Source of the DNA: Microbacterium maritypicum MF109
GTDB taxonomy: Bacteria > Actinomycetota > Actinomycetes > Actinomycetales > Microbacteriaceae
Direction of reading: 5' to 3'
NCBI RefSeq assembly: GCF_000455825.1
Contig: NZ_ATAO01000135.1
Location: 35,572 to 99,571 of the forward strand
DNA: 64,000 nt
Shown: piece after piece, positions 27,076 through 37,031 of the stretch
How positions within the stretch are numbered: position 1 is the stretch's first letter
Layout: every line of letters starts with the position of its first letter
Translations under genes and position numbers: made by a program
Notes under the pieces: model-generated
What the model saw: the letters and a program-made list of their open reading frames with translations, nothing else
The model's database searches: none
Told to the model about the DNA's origin: nothing

Positions 27076-28071
27076 TCAGGCCGAGGCCCGGATCACCAGC
27101 TCGGTCGGCAGGATCGTCGTGGTCGGCGGGTCCTCCCCCGCGAGCCGCGACAACAGGATCCGGGCCATGGCCTCACCCTGCGCGTACATCGGCTGGCGCA
27201 TCGTGGTCAGCTGCGGATCGGTCGTGAGCGCGACCGAGGAGTCGTCGAAGCCGACCAGCGCGATGTCCTCCGGCACGCGCACACCCGCCGAGCGGAGGGC
27301 GGTCAGGGCGCCACGGGCCATCAGGTCGCTCGCGACGAAGATCGCATCCGGACGCCCGCCGTCGAGCAGACGCCTGGCGGCCTCCGCACCGCTCGCCTCG
27401 CTGTAGTCGCCCTCCTCCTCGGCGTACGGGGCGAGGCCGGCATCCGCCAGAGCGGCGCGGAACCCCTGCACACGATCTTCCGAGGCGACCATCGTGAGCG
27501 GACCGGAGATCGTCGCGATGCGTGTGCGGCCGATGTCGATCAACCGCTGAGTGGCGTGCTTCGCTCCGGCCACGTTGTCGACGTCGACGACGTAGTCCCC
27601 ATCGTGACGGCGCACGGGGCGGCCGCCGAAGACGACCGGTACGGCATCCGCGATCCGGTCGATGAACGCGTCGCTCGTGTGGTGCGAGACGATCAGCGCA
27701 CCGTCCACGCCGCCGTTGCGCACGAAGCTGGTCATCTTGTCGCCGGGGTCATCGCTCGCGATGAGCAGGTTGAGCAGGTAGTCCGATCCGCCGAGCGCCC
27801 CGGTGATGCCCGCGACGATGGCTGCGAAGAACGGGTCGCCGAAGAAACGGGTGGTGTCCTCCGGCACGATCAGGGCGATGGCATGCGTCTGCCGTGAGGC
27901 GAGCGAGCGTGCGGCCCGATTGGGCACGTAGTTCAGCTCGTCGATCGCCGCGCGCACCGCGGCGAGGGCCTCCGGGCTCACGGCCGTCGACCCGTTCACG
28001 ACCCTCGACACTGTCGACCGGGAGACACCCGCAGCGGATGCCACTTCTTCGATGGTCGCTCGGGGCGACAT
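27076..28071 (-). CDS. cebR: LacI-family repressor, CebR-like
   Basis: A 331-residue LacI regulator: HTH ATIEEVASAAGVSRSTVSRVV, hinge YVPNRAARSLASRQT, then a periplasmic-binding-like sensor domain (FFGDPFFAAIVAGITGAL, VASDLMARGALTALR, GFDDSSVALTTDPQLTTMRQ). It is the last gene of the cellobiose operon, and the operon promoter holds two TGGGAGCGCTCCCA sites, the known CebR target in Streptomyces; cellobiose is the probable inducer. Start 28071 is preferred to GTG 28083 on ribosome-site spacing. Confidence 0.88.
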   Translation of the reverse strand: MSPRATIEEVASAAGVSRSTVSRVVNGSTAVSPEALAAVRAAIDELNYVPNRAARSLASRQTHAIALIVPEDTTRFFGDPFFAAIVAGITGALGGSDYLLNLLIASDDPGDKMTSFVRNGGVDGALIVSHHTSDAFIDRIADAVPVVFGGRPVRRHDGDYVVDVDNVAGAKHATQRLIDIGRTRIATISGPLTMVASEDRVQGFRAALADAGLAPYAEEEGDYSEASGAEAARRLLDGGRPDAIFVASDLMARGALTALRSAGVRVPEDIALVGFDDSSVALTTDPQLTTMRQPMYAQGEAMARILLSRLAGEDPPTTTILPTELVIRASA

Positions 28072-28137
28072 CAGCGTACGCACTCTTCCATCGCCCTATT
28101 CTCACCGGTTCACGGGTGCGACGACGACCGTCCCGCT

Positions 28138-28194
28138 TCGAGTCGCGCAAATGGTCGCTTCTCGGCCGCAGATACGACCCTTCGCGCGACTCGA
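28138..28194. repeat. Long inverted repeat between bglC and cebR
   Basis: TCGAGTCGCGC (28138-28148) pairs perfectly with GCGCGACTCGA (28184-28194), and the inner AATGGTCG pairs with CGACCCTT with one mismatch. It could uncouple cebR expression from the upstream operon or be another hairpin repeat. Confidence 0.6.
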
Positions 28195-28210
28195 GGGGCG
28201 GGCAGCGGGG

Positions 28211-29641
<1,431 letters not shown>

Positions 29642-29646
29642 AGGGG

Positions 29647-30537
29647 TCATCCTTTCACCGCGCCAGCCATGATGCCACTGACCAGCTGCCGACCGGCGAC
29701 CACGAAGAGCACGAGCAGCGGGAGGGTCGCGAGCACCGCGCCGGCGAGCACGATCGAGTAGTCGATGTAGTAGCCCGACTGCAGCTGGCTGAGCGCCGTC
29801 TGCAGGGTCGGGTTCTGCGGGGAGAGCACGATCAGCGGCCACAGGTAGTCGGTCCACGCCGTCATGAAGGTGAAGAGTCCGAGGATAGCCATGGCGGGGC
29901 GGGCTGCGGGGAGTCCGACGGTCAGGAAGGTCCGGAACTGGTTGGCGCCGTCCATACGGGCGGCCTCGATCAGCTCGTCCGGGATCACATCGACCAGGTA
30001 CTGCCGCATGAAGAAGACGCCGAACGCGGTGACGAGTGTCGGCACGATGACCGCACCGATCGAACCGGTCCAGCCGAGCTCGCGCATCAGCATGAACAGC
30101 GGGATGATGCCCAGCTGCGTCGGGATCGCCATCGTCGCGATCACGAAGATCATCAGCCCGTCGCGTCCCTGGAACCGGAGCTTGGCGAAGGCGTAGCCCG
30201 CGAGCGTGGAGAAGGTGACGACCGAGAGCGTGATGATGCCGGAGATCAGGAACGAGTTGCCCAGCGCCAACCAGAACGGGATCGCGTCGAAGACCTTGGC
30301 CGCGTTCGTGAAGAAGTTGCCCCCGGGGATCATCGGCAGCGTCTCACCGCGGGTGGCGTTCGTGCCGCTCGCGACGACGACCGACCACCACAGCGGATAC
30401 ACGCTGCCGATGATGAACGCGGCCAGGAGCCCGTATGTGAGGAAGCCGGGGCGGCTGCCGATCCCGGCGGTGCCGGACGATGCACTCCGGCGACGGCGGA
30501 TCTTCTCGGGGACGCTCAGCGCCTGCGTGGCGGTCAT
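29647..30537 (-). CDS. cebG: Cellobiose ABC transporter permease, MalG type
   Basis: A 296-residue permease with six membrane helices and the coupling motif EAARMDGANQFRTFLTVGLPAARPA, as in MalG-type carbohydrate importers. The cytosolic N-terminus is arginine-rich. The start overlaps the CebF stop by four bases. No ATPase gene is in the operon, as in Streptomyces ceb, where a shared MsiK ATPase encoded elsewhere energises the importer. Confidence 0.93.
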   Translation of the reverse strand: MTATQALSVPEKIRRRRSASSGTAGIGSRPGFLTYGLLAAFIIGSVYPLWWSVVVASGTNATRGETLPMIPGGNFFTNAAKVFDAIPFWLALGNSFLISGIITLSVVTFSTLAGYAFAKLRFQGRDGLMIFVIATMAIPTQLGIIPLFMLMRELGWTGSIGAVIVPTLVTAFGVFFMRQYLVDVIPDELIEAARMDGANQFRTFLTVGLPAARPAMAILGLFTFMTAWTDYLWPLIVLSPQNPTLQTALSQLQSGYYIDYSIVLAGAVLATLPLLVLFVVAGRQLVSGIMAGAVKG

Positions 30538-31622
30538 CGCGCGTTCTCCTCGGTCGTGGTGGCGATCGTCGTTCCGGCGGCCGCCGCGGTCGCGGCCGCG
30601 TCGGTGGTGTGCGCGCGGCGGCGGGCCGCACGATTCTTCGGGGCGTCTCCGGTGGAGATCCGTCGGGAGATGAGGAAGTTGATCACGCCGATCCCGACGA
30701 TCAGCAGGAACAGCAGGATGGCGACGGCCGATGCCTCTCCGAGGTTGCGACGGAAGAACGCCAGTTCCCAGAGGAACAGCACGGTGGTCTGGAACTGCCG
30801 GTCGCTGCCGCCGATGCCGCCGGCGGTCGACACGTCGAACAGGCGCGGCTCGGCGAAGATCTGCAACCCGCCGATCGTCGCCGTGATGATGACGAAGATC
30901 AGGGTGGGACGGATCGTGGGGATGGTGATCGAGAAGAAGCGGCGCGCGGCGCCGGCCCCGTCGAGGGCCGCCGACTCGTAGAGGTCACGCGGCACGGCCT
31001 GCATCGCGGCCAGCAGGATGAGGGCGTTGTAGCCCGTCCAGCGGAAGTTCACCATGACGGCGATCGCGATGTGCGACAGCGCGGTGTTGTGCTTCCACTC
31101 CTGGTCCGCAATGCCGATGAGGTTGAGCAGGTTGTTGGCCAGACCGTCGGCCTCGTTGAAGATGCTCGAGAAGATGATGGCGACCGCGACCGGGGTGACC
31201 ACGAACGGGATCAGCACGCTCATGCGCCAGAACGTCGGGGCGCGCAGGCCCCGGTCGAGGAGGTAGGCGATCACGAGGGCCACGGCCAGCTGCGGGATCG
31301 CGGAGAGCAGGAAGATGCTCAGGGTGTTGCCGATCGAGTTCCAGAACATCGCGTCGCCGAGGATCTCGACGAAGTTGCCGACCCCGACGAACTCGCCTTC
31401 GCCCTTGAGCAGGTCCCACTCGTGCACCGCCACCCAGACCGTGTAGAGCAGCGGGAACAGGCCGACCAGCCCGAACAGCAGGAAGAACGGCGAGATGTAG
31501 AAGTACGGCGAGGCGTTCTGGTCGAACCGTGAGACGCGGTGGCGCCAGGAGCGTTTCGGTGCGGCATCCTTCGCGGGGGATGCCGCGCGCTGCTGTTCCG
31601 CGGGCGGGGCGGTGAGTGTCAT
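30534..31622 (-). CDS. cebF: Cellobiose ABC transporter permease, MalF type
   Basis: A 362-residue permease of the MalF/UgpA class: a basic N-terminal tail, six helices starting PYFYISPFFLLFGLVGLFPLLY, coupling loop YESAALDGAGAARRFFSITIPTIRPT, and a Thr/Ala-rich C-terminal tail. It is separated from the binding-protein gene by about 100 bases holding a perfect 16-bp hairpin, and overlaps CebG. Confidence 0.93.
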   Translation of the reverse strand: MTLTAPPAEQQRAASPAKDAAPKRSWRHRVSRFDQNASPYFYISPFFLLFGLVGLFPLLYTVWVAVHEWDLLKGEGEFVGVGNFVEILGDAMFWNSIGNTLSIFLLSAIPQLAVALVIAYLLDRGLRAPTFWRMSVLIPFVVTPVAVAIIFSSIFNEADGLANNLLNLIGIADQEWKHNTALSHIAIAVMVNFRWTGYNALILLAAMQAVPRDLYESAALDGAGAARRFFSITIPTIRPTLIFVIITATIGGLQIFAEPRLFDVSTAGGIGGSDRQFQTTVLFLWELAFFRRNLGEASAVAILLFLLIVGIGVINFLISRRISTGDAPKNRAARRRAHTTDAAATAAAAGTTIATTTEENAR

Positions 31623-31652
31623 GGGGTGTCCTTGTCCCGGGGTTCCGAGGAG

Positions 31653-31712
31653 TTCCGGTCGCAGTTCCTGCCGCCGGCCGCGGGGTGGCGACGGCGGGAA
31701 CTGCGACCGGAA
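31653..31712. repeat. Hairpin repeat, copy 1 (between cebE and cebF)
   Basis: TTCCGGTCGCAGTTCC (31653-31668) pairs perfectly with 31697-31712, extended by a further CTGCCG/CGGCGG block with one wobble. Copy 2 at 38710-38767 has the same outer arm with a compensated inner pair (CAG/CTG here, CGA/TCG there). Confidence 0.75.
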
Positions 31713-31720
31713 GGGGGAGG

Positions 31721-33031
31721 TCAGCCGACGAGGTCGTTCAGCAGACCGATGGCCTGGTCCCAGGCGCCCTGGGTGTCGGTGTCACCGCGGTCGAGGCTGC
31801 TCAGCGCCGGACCGAAGACGTTCTCCTGGATCACCGAGTCATCGGCACCCTTGAACTGGGCGACGACGCCCTTGGCACGCTCGGCGAGGATCGCCCCGGT
31901 CGGCGCGTCGTTGAAGAACGCGTTCGGCGTCGCATCCGCGGCGAGCGTCTCCTGCGCCTTGATCGTCGAGGGGAAGTTGCCCGCGGCGGCGGACTGCTTG
32001 ACCTGCTGCTCGGGCTGCGTCAGCCAGTCGGCCAGCTCGGCGGCCGCCTTCTTGTGCTGCGAGGTCTCGGGGATCGACAGGAACGCGCCGCCCCAGTTCG
32101 CCGCTCCTCCGGGGAACACGTCGGCGAAGTCCCATCCGGTCGACGCATCGCCGCCACCGGCTTCGACCTGACCCTGCACGACACCGAGCATCCAGCCCGG
32201 GCACACGAAGGTCGCGAAGGTGCCGTCGACGAACGACTTGCCGCCGTTCCAGTCCCACGCGGTCTGCGCGGCGGACTGGCCGCCCTCGGTCGCGGCACCC
32301 AGCAGCTCGAAGCGCTCCTTGAGCTCGGCGTTGTCTTCGACGTTCAGCTTGCCGTCGGTCGTGTAGTAGCCCTCGTCGAGCTGGTTCACCATGGCGTTCC
32401 AGACGAAGCCGGAGTGGTCGTACCAGGCCTTGCCGGTCTTCGCGGTGTAGTCGGCACCGACCTGGAAGTAGTTCTCCCAGTCGCCGTTGAGGAGCTCGGC
32501 CACCGACTCGCGGTCGCTCGGGAGCCCGGCCGCCTCGAATGCGGCGCCGTTGTAGCAGATGCCGCTCGGGCCGATGTCGGTGCCGTAGCCGATGACGCGG
32601 CCTTCGGCGTCGGTCGCCTGGCCGTACTTCCAGTCGACCCAGTCGTCCTTGCGGTCTTCGATGCCGTAGTCGCGCAGGTCGACGAAGGTGTCGGAGACGT
32701 CCATGATCGCGCCGAGCCAGCCCTCTTCGACTGCGACGATGTCGCTGAGGCCGGAGCCGGCGGCGATCTTGGTGAACGCATCCGTGCGGGCGTTGCCGCC
32801 GGTGTCGATGTTGGTCGCCTCGATCGTGACGTTCGGGTGGGCCTTCTCGTACTCCTTGTAGAGATCTTCGTAGCCGAAGGTGCCGAACGTGGTGACGGTC
32901 AATGTGACCTCTTCATCGGCGCTCCCCTCCGTGGAATCGCCGGTGCTGCCGGAGCAGCCGGCGAGGGCGAGAGCGGAGACGGATGCCACGGCGGCAGTCA
33001 CGAGGATCCGGTTGCGGGCACGTGTGTTCAC
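31721..33031 (-). CDS. cebE: Cellobiose-type ABC transporter substrate-binding lipoprotein
   Basis: A 436-residue family 1 solute-binding lipoprotein. The signal ends in LALAGC with lipidated Cys26. The mature part opens with LTVTTFGTFGYEDLYKEYEKAHPNV-like features (landmark TVTTFGTFGYEDLYKEYEK), then GSGLSDIVAVEEGWLGAIMD and the aromatic-rich WDFADVFPGGAANWGGAFLSIP binding loop, as in cellobiose or cellotriose binders. It is first in an operon whose promoter is built around CebR sites. The binding range (cellobiose versus longer cellodextrins) is not resolved. Confidence 0.9.
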   Translation of the reverse strand: MNTRARNRILVTAAVASVSALALAGCSGSTGDSTEGSADEEVTLTVTTFGTFGYEDLYKEYEKAHPNVTIEATNIDTGGNARTDAFTKIAAGSGLSDIVAVEEGWLGAIMDVSDTFVDLRDYGIEDRKDDWVDWKYGQATDAEGRVIGYGTDIGPSGICYNGAAFEAAGLPSDRESVAELLNGDWENYFQVGADYTAKTGKAWYDHSGFVWNAMVNQLDEGYYTTDGKLNVEDNAELKERFELLGAATEGGQSAAQTAWDWNGGKSFVDGTFATFVCPGWMLGVVQGQVEAGGGDASTGWDFADVFPGGAANWGGAFLSIPETSQHKKAAAELADWLTQPEQQVKQSAAAGNFPSTIKAQETLAADATPNAFFNDAPTGAILAERAKGVVAQFKGADDSVIQENVFGPALSSLDRGDTDTQGAWDQAIGLLNDLVG

Positions 33032-33081
33032 AGTTCACTCCTTTGTGGTGGTCGTGCGGTGTGTGGTGCGTCGGGACGTCG

Positions 33082-33095
33082 TGGGAGCGCTCCCA
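33082..33095. promoter_or_regulatory. CebR operator O2
   Basis: Perfect TGGGAGCGCTCCCA, identical to the known CebR box, in the 5' leader of cebE about 10-25 bases after the predicted start of transcription. The palindrome extends by one base on each side. Confidence 0.9.
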
Positions 33096-33109
33096 CGAAC
33101 TGAGCAGTC

Positions 33110-33138
33110 ACTCTATGGGAGCGCTCCCACGGTGTCAA
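33110..33138 (-). promoter_or_regulatory. ceb operon promoter with CebR operator O1 in the spacer
   Basis: Minus-strand TTGACA (33138-33133) and TAGAGT (33115-33110) are 17 bases apart, and TGGGAGCGCTCCCA at 33116-33129 fills the spacer exactly up to the -10 box. Bound CebR would block RNA polymerase directly. O2 lies 34 bases further downstream. Confidence 0.9.
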
Positions 33139-33166
33139 CCCAGCCGCCGCGGGGTACCCTTGGGCA

Positions 33167-33700
33167 GTGCCCGAAGCCACGCTCTCCCCTGCCCTCGTCC
33201 GCGCCGAAGCCCTGATCCGCAACGTGCCGGACTACCCGCAACCGGGCATCATCTTCCGCGACATCACGCCACTCCTCGCCGACGCCGAGGCCCTCCGCGT
33301 GACGACCGAGGCGATCATCGAACCCTTCGCCGGCCAGTTCGACGTGATCGCGGGCATCGAGGCGCGCGGCTTCATCCTCGCCAGCGCTGCCGCCATCGCC
33401 GCAGGCGTCGGACTCATCCCGATCCGCAAGGCCGGCAAGCTGCCGCGCCCCGCGGCATCCGTCGACTACGCCCTCGAGTACGGCACCGCCACGATCGAGA
33501 TGCACGACGACCTGCCCGCCGGATCCCGCGTGCTGCTGATCGACGATGTGCTCGCCACCGGAGGAACCCTCGCGGCCGGACGCGAGCTCGTCGAGCGCCT
33601 CGGCAGCCATGTCATCGGCATCTCGGTGCTGTTCGAGATCGACGGTCTCGGCGGCCGCGAGGCGGTCGGCGACCTCCACACCGTCTTCCACTCCGCATAG
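33167..33700 (+). CDS. apt: Adenine phosphoribosyltransferase
   Basis: A 177-residue purine salvage enzyme making AMP from adenine and [14 protein letters not shown] and [15 protein letters not shown] are family marks, and [14 protein letters not shown] is the PRPP-binding loop. The GTG at 33167 is six bases after TACCCT (33155-33160), so the mRNA is probably leaderless. It shares the divergent region with the ceb promoter; the CebR sites are far enough upstream that apt need not be sugar-regulated. Repeat copy C follows. Confidence 0.96.
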   Translation: MPEATLSPALVRAEALIRNVPDYPQPGIIFRDITPLLADAEALRVTTEAIIEPFAGQFDVIAGIEARGFILASAAAIAAGVGLIPIRKAGKLPRPAASVDYALEYGTATIEMHDDLPAGSRVLLIDDVLATGGTLAAGRELVERLGSHVIGISVLFEIDGLGGREAVGDLHTVFHSA

Positions 33701-33751
33701 CCCCCTCTCCCTCACGCCCCCACGCCCCCACACCCACGCACACGCACCGCT

Positions 33752-33834
33752 CGTCGAGCGCACGGGTACTCGGCGAGCGCACGGCATCCCCCCGCACACC
33801 GGCCGTGCACTCGGCGAGATGTCGTGCACTCGAC
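33752..33834 (+). repeat. TGCA-hexamer intergenic repeat, copy C (after apt)
   Basis: Hexamers at 33758 (GCGCAC), 33777 (GCGCAC), 33805 (GTGCAC) and 33824 (GTGCAC), spaced 19, 28, 19 as in copies A and D. The first two units are direct and the last two inverted; flanks suggest nested pairing of unit 1 (CGTCGAG) with unit 4 and unit 2 with unit 3. Confidence 0.75.
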
Positions 33835-33915
33835 GTCGAGTGGGCGGGGCGAGGGCGGGTGAGCCGAGGGCAGTAGACTGGATGCGCCCGTCCGCCCGCG
33901 ACTCTTGGAGCCGTC

Positions 33916-34164
33916 ATGCCCACCATCGTCGTCGACGTCATGCCCAAGCCCGAACTGCTCGACCCGCAGGGGAAGGCCGTCTCCGGCGCCTTCGCCCGCC
34001 TCGGCGTCGAGGGCTTCACCGACGTCCGCATCGGCAAGCGCTTCGAGCTCACCGTCGAAGGCGAGGTCACCGACGAGGTTCTCGCCGAGGCCCGGCGCAT
34101 CGCCGACGAGGTGCTCTCCAACTCCGTGATCGAGGACGTCGTCGGCATCGAGGTCGCGGAGTGA
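33916..34164 (+). CDS. purS: Phosphoribosylformylglycinamidine synthase subunit
   Basis: An 82-residue dimeric scaffold subunit of the three-part FGAM synthase, which channels ammonia from PurQ to Pur[22 protein letters not shown] and [12 protein letters not shown] are typical. TAGACT at 33874-33879 and a TTGGAG ribosome site at 33905 make this one of the leadered genes. It overlaps purQ by four bases (GTGA). purL does not follow in this window. Confidence 0.96.
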   Translation: MPTIVVDVMPKPELLDPQGKAVSGAFARLGVEGFTDVRIGKRFELTVEGEVTDEVLAEARRIADEVLSNSVIEDVVGIEVAE

Positions 34165-34868
34165 CCGTCCGCATCGGCGTCATCACCTTCCCCGGCTCGC
34201 TCGACGACCGCGACGCCCAGCGCGCCGTGCGCATCGCCGGCGCAGAGCCGGTCGCCCTGTGGCACGGCTCGCACGACCTCGAGGGCGTCGACGCGCTCGT
34301 CCTCCCCGGTGGCTTCAGCTACGGCGATTACCTGCGCGCCGGCGCGATCGCCGCGCTCTCGCCGATCATGAGCGAGGTCAAGGATGCCGCCGCGAAGGGA
34401 ATGCCCGTGCTCGGCATCTGCAACGGTTTCCAGATGCTCGTCGAGGCTCACCTGCTGCCCGGCGGCCTGATCCGCAACAACCACCAGCACTTCGTGCGTC
34501 GCGACCAGAAGCTCACGGTCGAGAACTCCGACACCGCGTGGACCAATGCGTTCCGCACCGGCCAGGAGATCGTGATCCCGCTCAAGAACGCCGACGGCGG
34601 CTACATCGCCGACGAGCAGACCCTCGACCGCATCGAGGGCGAGGGGCTCGTGGCCTTCCGCTACGCCGGAGTCAACCCGAACGGATCGCTCCGCGACATC
34701 GCCGGTCTCACCAACAAGGCGGGTAACGTGGTCGGACTCATGCCGCACCCCGAGCACGCCACCGAGGCGGGCTTCGGCCCCGACACCGCTGTCGCCATGC
34801 GCAGCGGCATCGACGGACTCGACTTCTTCACGAGCGCCATCGCCGCGGTCGCCCGCGTCGCCGCATAA
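34161..34868 (+). CDS. purQ: Phosphoribosylformylglycinamidine synthase, glutaminase subunit
   Basis: A 235-residue class I glutamine amidotransferase supplying ammonia to FGAM synthase. The nucleophile cysteine is in [13 protein letters not shown], and PHPEHATE holds the His/Glu of the triad; the opening [19 protein letters not shown] is typical. The GTG start at 34161 overlaps the purS stop. The next gene is on the other strand, so the synthase subunit purL must lie elsewhere, which splits the purSQL set. Confidence 0.96.
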   Translation: MTVRIGVITFPGSLDDRDAQRAVRIAGAEPVALWHGSHDLEGVDALVLPGGFSYGDYLRAGAIAALSPIMSEVKDAAAKGMPVLGICNGFQMLVEAHLLPGGLIRNNHQHFVRRDQKLTVENSDTAWTNAFRTGQEIVIPLKNADGGYIADEQTLDRIEGEGLVAFRYAGVNPNGSLRDIAGLTNKAGNVVGLMPHPEHATEAGFGPDTAVAMRSGIDGLDFFTSAIAAVARVAA

Positions 34869-34870
34869 CC

Positions 34871-34902
34871 TCAGGCCGGTCCGCCGTCAGGCCGGTCCGC
34901 CG
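34871..34902 (+). repeat. 16-base tandem duplication after purQ
   Basis: TCAGGCCGGTCCGCCG occurs twice without a gap, followed by a second short duplication (GTCAGTCGGCA at 34907 and 34919) that reaches into the stop codon of the neighbouring minus-strand gene. Confidence 0.85.
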
Positions 34903-34919
34903 TCAGGTCAGTCGGCATG

Positions 34920-36185
34920 TCAGTCGGCAGGCAGGGTGAACGGATTGTCCCCCGCCGCCGCGAGCAGGTACCAGGCCGTCGCGCCCGTGTGCAGGCTGGC
35001 GTAGTAGAGGTCGCCGAAACCCGAGTCGAGACCGTCGTTCGAGGTCGCGACGATCCCCTTGCCGTCACCGTTCGGAGCATCGCGCTGCGCCAGACGGATG
35101 CTGCTCAGCAACGTCTCGGCCCGGTCGGCGTCTCCCGGGCCGTCGCGGAGCGTGAGAGCGAGCGCGAGGTGTCCGCTCCCCTCGAACCAGGCCTTCGACA
35201 CATCGACCTCGCTGATCGAGGGGCCCGTGTACGGGCCGTCGGTGGCGATCAGGTTCGCGAGCGTCCAGTCCAGCGCGGCGCCGTAGCGCGGGTCGCCGGT
35301 GGCGAGTGAACTCCACGTCTGCGCATCCAGCGGAATGGGACGGGTGTTGATGGTCGAACCGTCGAGGCCCGTGCCGGTGTCGACGTGGCCGTCCGCACTC
35401 TGCATGGCCGCGACGAAGTCGGCGGCGACCGCTGCCCGATCGGACCACAGGGGGTCGCCGGTGAGCTGAGCCAATTGCGTGAAGAACCCCGAGACGTCGC
35501 TGTTGTGCTCGGTGGACTTCCAGGTCAGCGACGTGCCGTCCTCGAGCTGACCCCCGGTGTACCCGTACGGGGCTCGGAGCATGTCGGCCGTGTTGTCCTG
35601 GATCCACTGGCCCACACGCAGCGCGCCGTCGAGGTACCGCGAATCTCCGGTGGCGTGCGCGAGACGCGCGAGAGCCAATCCGACCCACGCCTGGTTCCCG
35701 GTGAAGCTGCCGGGGCCGGTGATCTCCACCCGCCCCTCGCGGATGCCGTGCGGTTCGTACGACGCCCGTGTGCGGCCGTCGCCGATCGGGTCGTTCTCCT
35801 GCACGAAGAGCAGGGTGTCGCCGATCGCCCGCGCGCGACGGAGGTCGTCCGGAAGCCCCCTGGCGGTGTACGCGATGATCACGAGCGCATCGTCGTAGAC
35901 GAACGAGGGGGTGAAGTCCCAGCTCGGAGTGGTGAAGAATCCGCCCTCGTAGCTGCGCGGCAGACAGTGTCCGGCTCCATCGCAGAACTGGTCGACGCGC
36001 GTATCCAGGAACTCGTAGGCCAGCGCGACGGACTGCGAGGGATCCAGGCCACTCGCACCGGATGCCTGGTCATCCGACGGGCGCATGGCTCCCCCCGCGG
36101 CAGGAGCCGCGCCCACCAGCACAACTGCGGCGACGAGCGCGGCGGCGACCGCCCACGGCGCCGATCGGCGCGAAGATCCGGACAT
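34920..36185 (-). CDS. Secreted six-hairpin-glycosidase-like protein
   Basis: A 421-residue exported protein with an arginine-bearing signal peptide (SRRSAPWAVAAALVAAVVLVG). The mature part has the repeated helix-pair pattern of an alpha/alpha-barrel: SFVYDDALVIIAYTARG, GNQAWVGLALARLAHATGD, DVSGFFTQLAQLTGD, KAWFEGSGHLALALTLRDG. Such six-hairpin folds occur in many glycoside hydrolases and polysaccharide lyases; conserved Asp and Glu in these segments could be catalytic. The exact family and substrate are not recognised. Start 36185 has GAGGGG upstream. Confidence 0.65.
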   Translation of the reverse strand: MSGSSRRSAPWAVAAALVAAVVLVGAAPAAGGAMRPSDDQASGASGLDPSQSVALAYEFLDTRVDQFCDGAGHCLPRSYEGGFFTTPSWDFTPSFVYDDALVIIAYTARGLPDDLRRARAIGDTLLFVQENDPIGDGRTRASYEPHGIREGRVEITGPGSFTGNQAWVGLALARLAHATGDSRYLDGALRVGQWIQDNTADMLRAPYGYTGGQLEDGTSLTWKSTEHNSDVSGFFTQLAQLTGDPLWSDRAAVAADFVAAMQSADGHVDTGTGLDGSTINTRPIPLDAQTWSSLATGDPRYGAALDWTLANLIATDGPYTGPSISEVDVSKAWFEGSGHLALALTLRDGPGDADRAETLLSSIRLAQRDAPNGDGKGIVATSNDGLDSGFGDLYYASLHTGATAWYLLAAAGDNPFTLPAD

Positions 36186-36375
36186 CGAGACCCCTCGGTC
36201 TGAACCGCGCGCGGGTCCGCAGCACGCGGGTGACCGGCAGGTCACCCAGCGAGCCTCGCACCCCGCATGCGCTCGCAGAAGCGGCGAAGGTCTAGAGATG
36301 GCTCTCCGATCGGCGAGTCCTCCGAACCGACCCGGCTACCGGTTCGCCGGTCCCCCCGGGAGGCGGAGCGGTACC

Positions 36376-36804
36376 TCAGGCGAGCGCCGGCGGCCAGACG
36401 CCGATGATGATCGCCATGACGACGACCGTGACCAGCTCGTGCGCGATGTTCAGCGTGGTGAGTCGGGTCGAGCGCCCCTCGAACGCGTCGTGCGTGATGA
36501 AACGGGCGGCCGTGAACCCCGCCCACAGCGTGACAGCGGTGACGACGGCGCCCCAGAAGTACGATCCGCCGTAGAAGTGCCACGCGATCGACGAGGCGCC
36601 GGCGAGCACCCAGGCCGTGATGAAGCTCACGATGACCGTGGTGATGATCGGCCAGGCCGCTGTGGCCGCAGGACGATCCATGTCGACGTTCGCGAGCTTC
36701 GACCAGCGCGTGCCGAACACCTTCGGGGCGTACCATACCGAGCCGACGAGCATGCTCGACGCGGTGGCCAGCAGGACCGCCCAGTAGTTGATCTCGGGAA
36801 CCAT
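36376..36804 (-). CDS. DUF1761 membrane protein
   Basis: A 142-residue, four-helix membrane protein. INYWAVLLATASSMLVGSVWYAPKVFGTRW is the DUF1761 opening (landmark VGSVWYAPKVFG), followed by three further hydrophobic helices and a polar loop FITHDAFEGRSTRLTTLNIAHEL. Function is unknown for the family. The start has GGAGG upstream. It stands alone, with a 190-base gap to the next minus-strand gene that holds only a small hairpin (ACCGG-TTCG-CCGGT at 36341-36354). Confidence 0.8.
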   Translation of the reverse strand: MVPEINYWAVLLATASSMLVGSVWYAPKVFGTRWSKLANVDMDRPAATAAWPIITTVIVSFITAWVLAGASSIAWHFYGGSYFWGAVVTAVTLWAGFTAARFITHDAFEGRSTRLTTLNIAHELVTVVVMAIIIGVWPPALA

Positions 36805-36887
36805 GACAGCCTCCACTCATCGGATGCCTCACCCTACTCCCCGCCTGCGATCGCACCGCCGGCGACACCGGCAGGAGACCGCGACGG

Positions 36888-36939
36888 ATGCATGACCACG
36901 GACGCTCGACGATCATGCAAATGGCCGACCGTCATGCAA
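36888..36939 (-). repeat. TGCA-hexamer intergenic repeat, copy E (reverse orientation)
   Basis: Read on the minus strand, hexamers TTGCAT, TTGCAT and ATGCAT start from 36939, 36920 and 36893, spaced 19 and 27 bases. Aligned with copy D the shared skeleton is TGCATGACG..CGG.CA..TGCATGA.C.TCG with TCATGCATCC at the end. A fourth unit is not visible. Confidence 0.6.
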
Positions 36940-37004
36940 GTGGCGCGGCCTCGGCCGGCGGAATCCGCGGCACCGAACCGATTCGATCCCCGCTCTGGCA
37001 TGAA

Positions 37005-37025
37005 TGTAAGCGTTTGCACTAGCCT
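37005..37025 (+). promoter_or_regulatory. Alpha-glucosidase promoter with imperfect LacI operator
   Basis: TGTAAGCGTTTGCA (37005-37018) has a central CG and 10 of 14 symmetric positions, like operators of maltose-type LacI regulators. It abuts TAGCCT (37020-37025), which is six bases before the ATG, so a repressor there would block a leaderless transcript. Confidence 0.65.
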
Positions 37026-37031
37026 GTTCCC

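Noticed and set aside
33874..33915. Leaderless start for purS
   Set aside because: The -10-like TAGACT is about 37 bases before the ATG and a TTGGAG ribosome site is present, so this gene has a leader.
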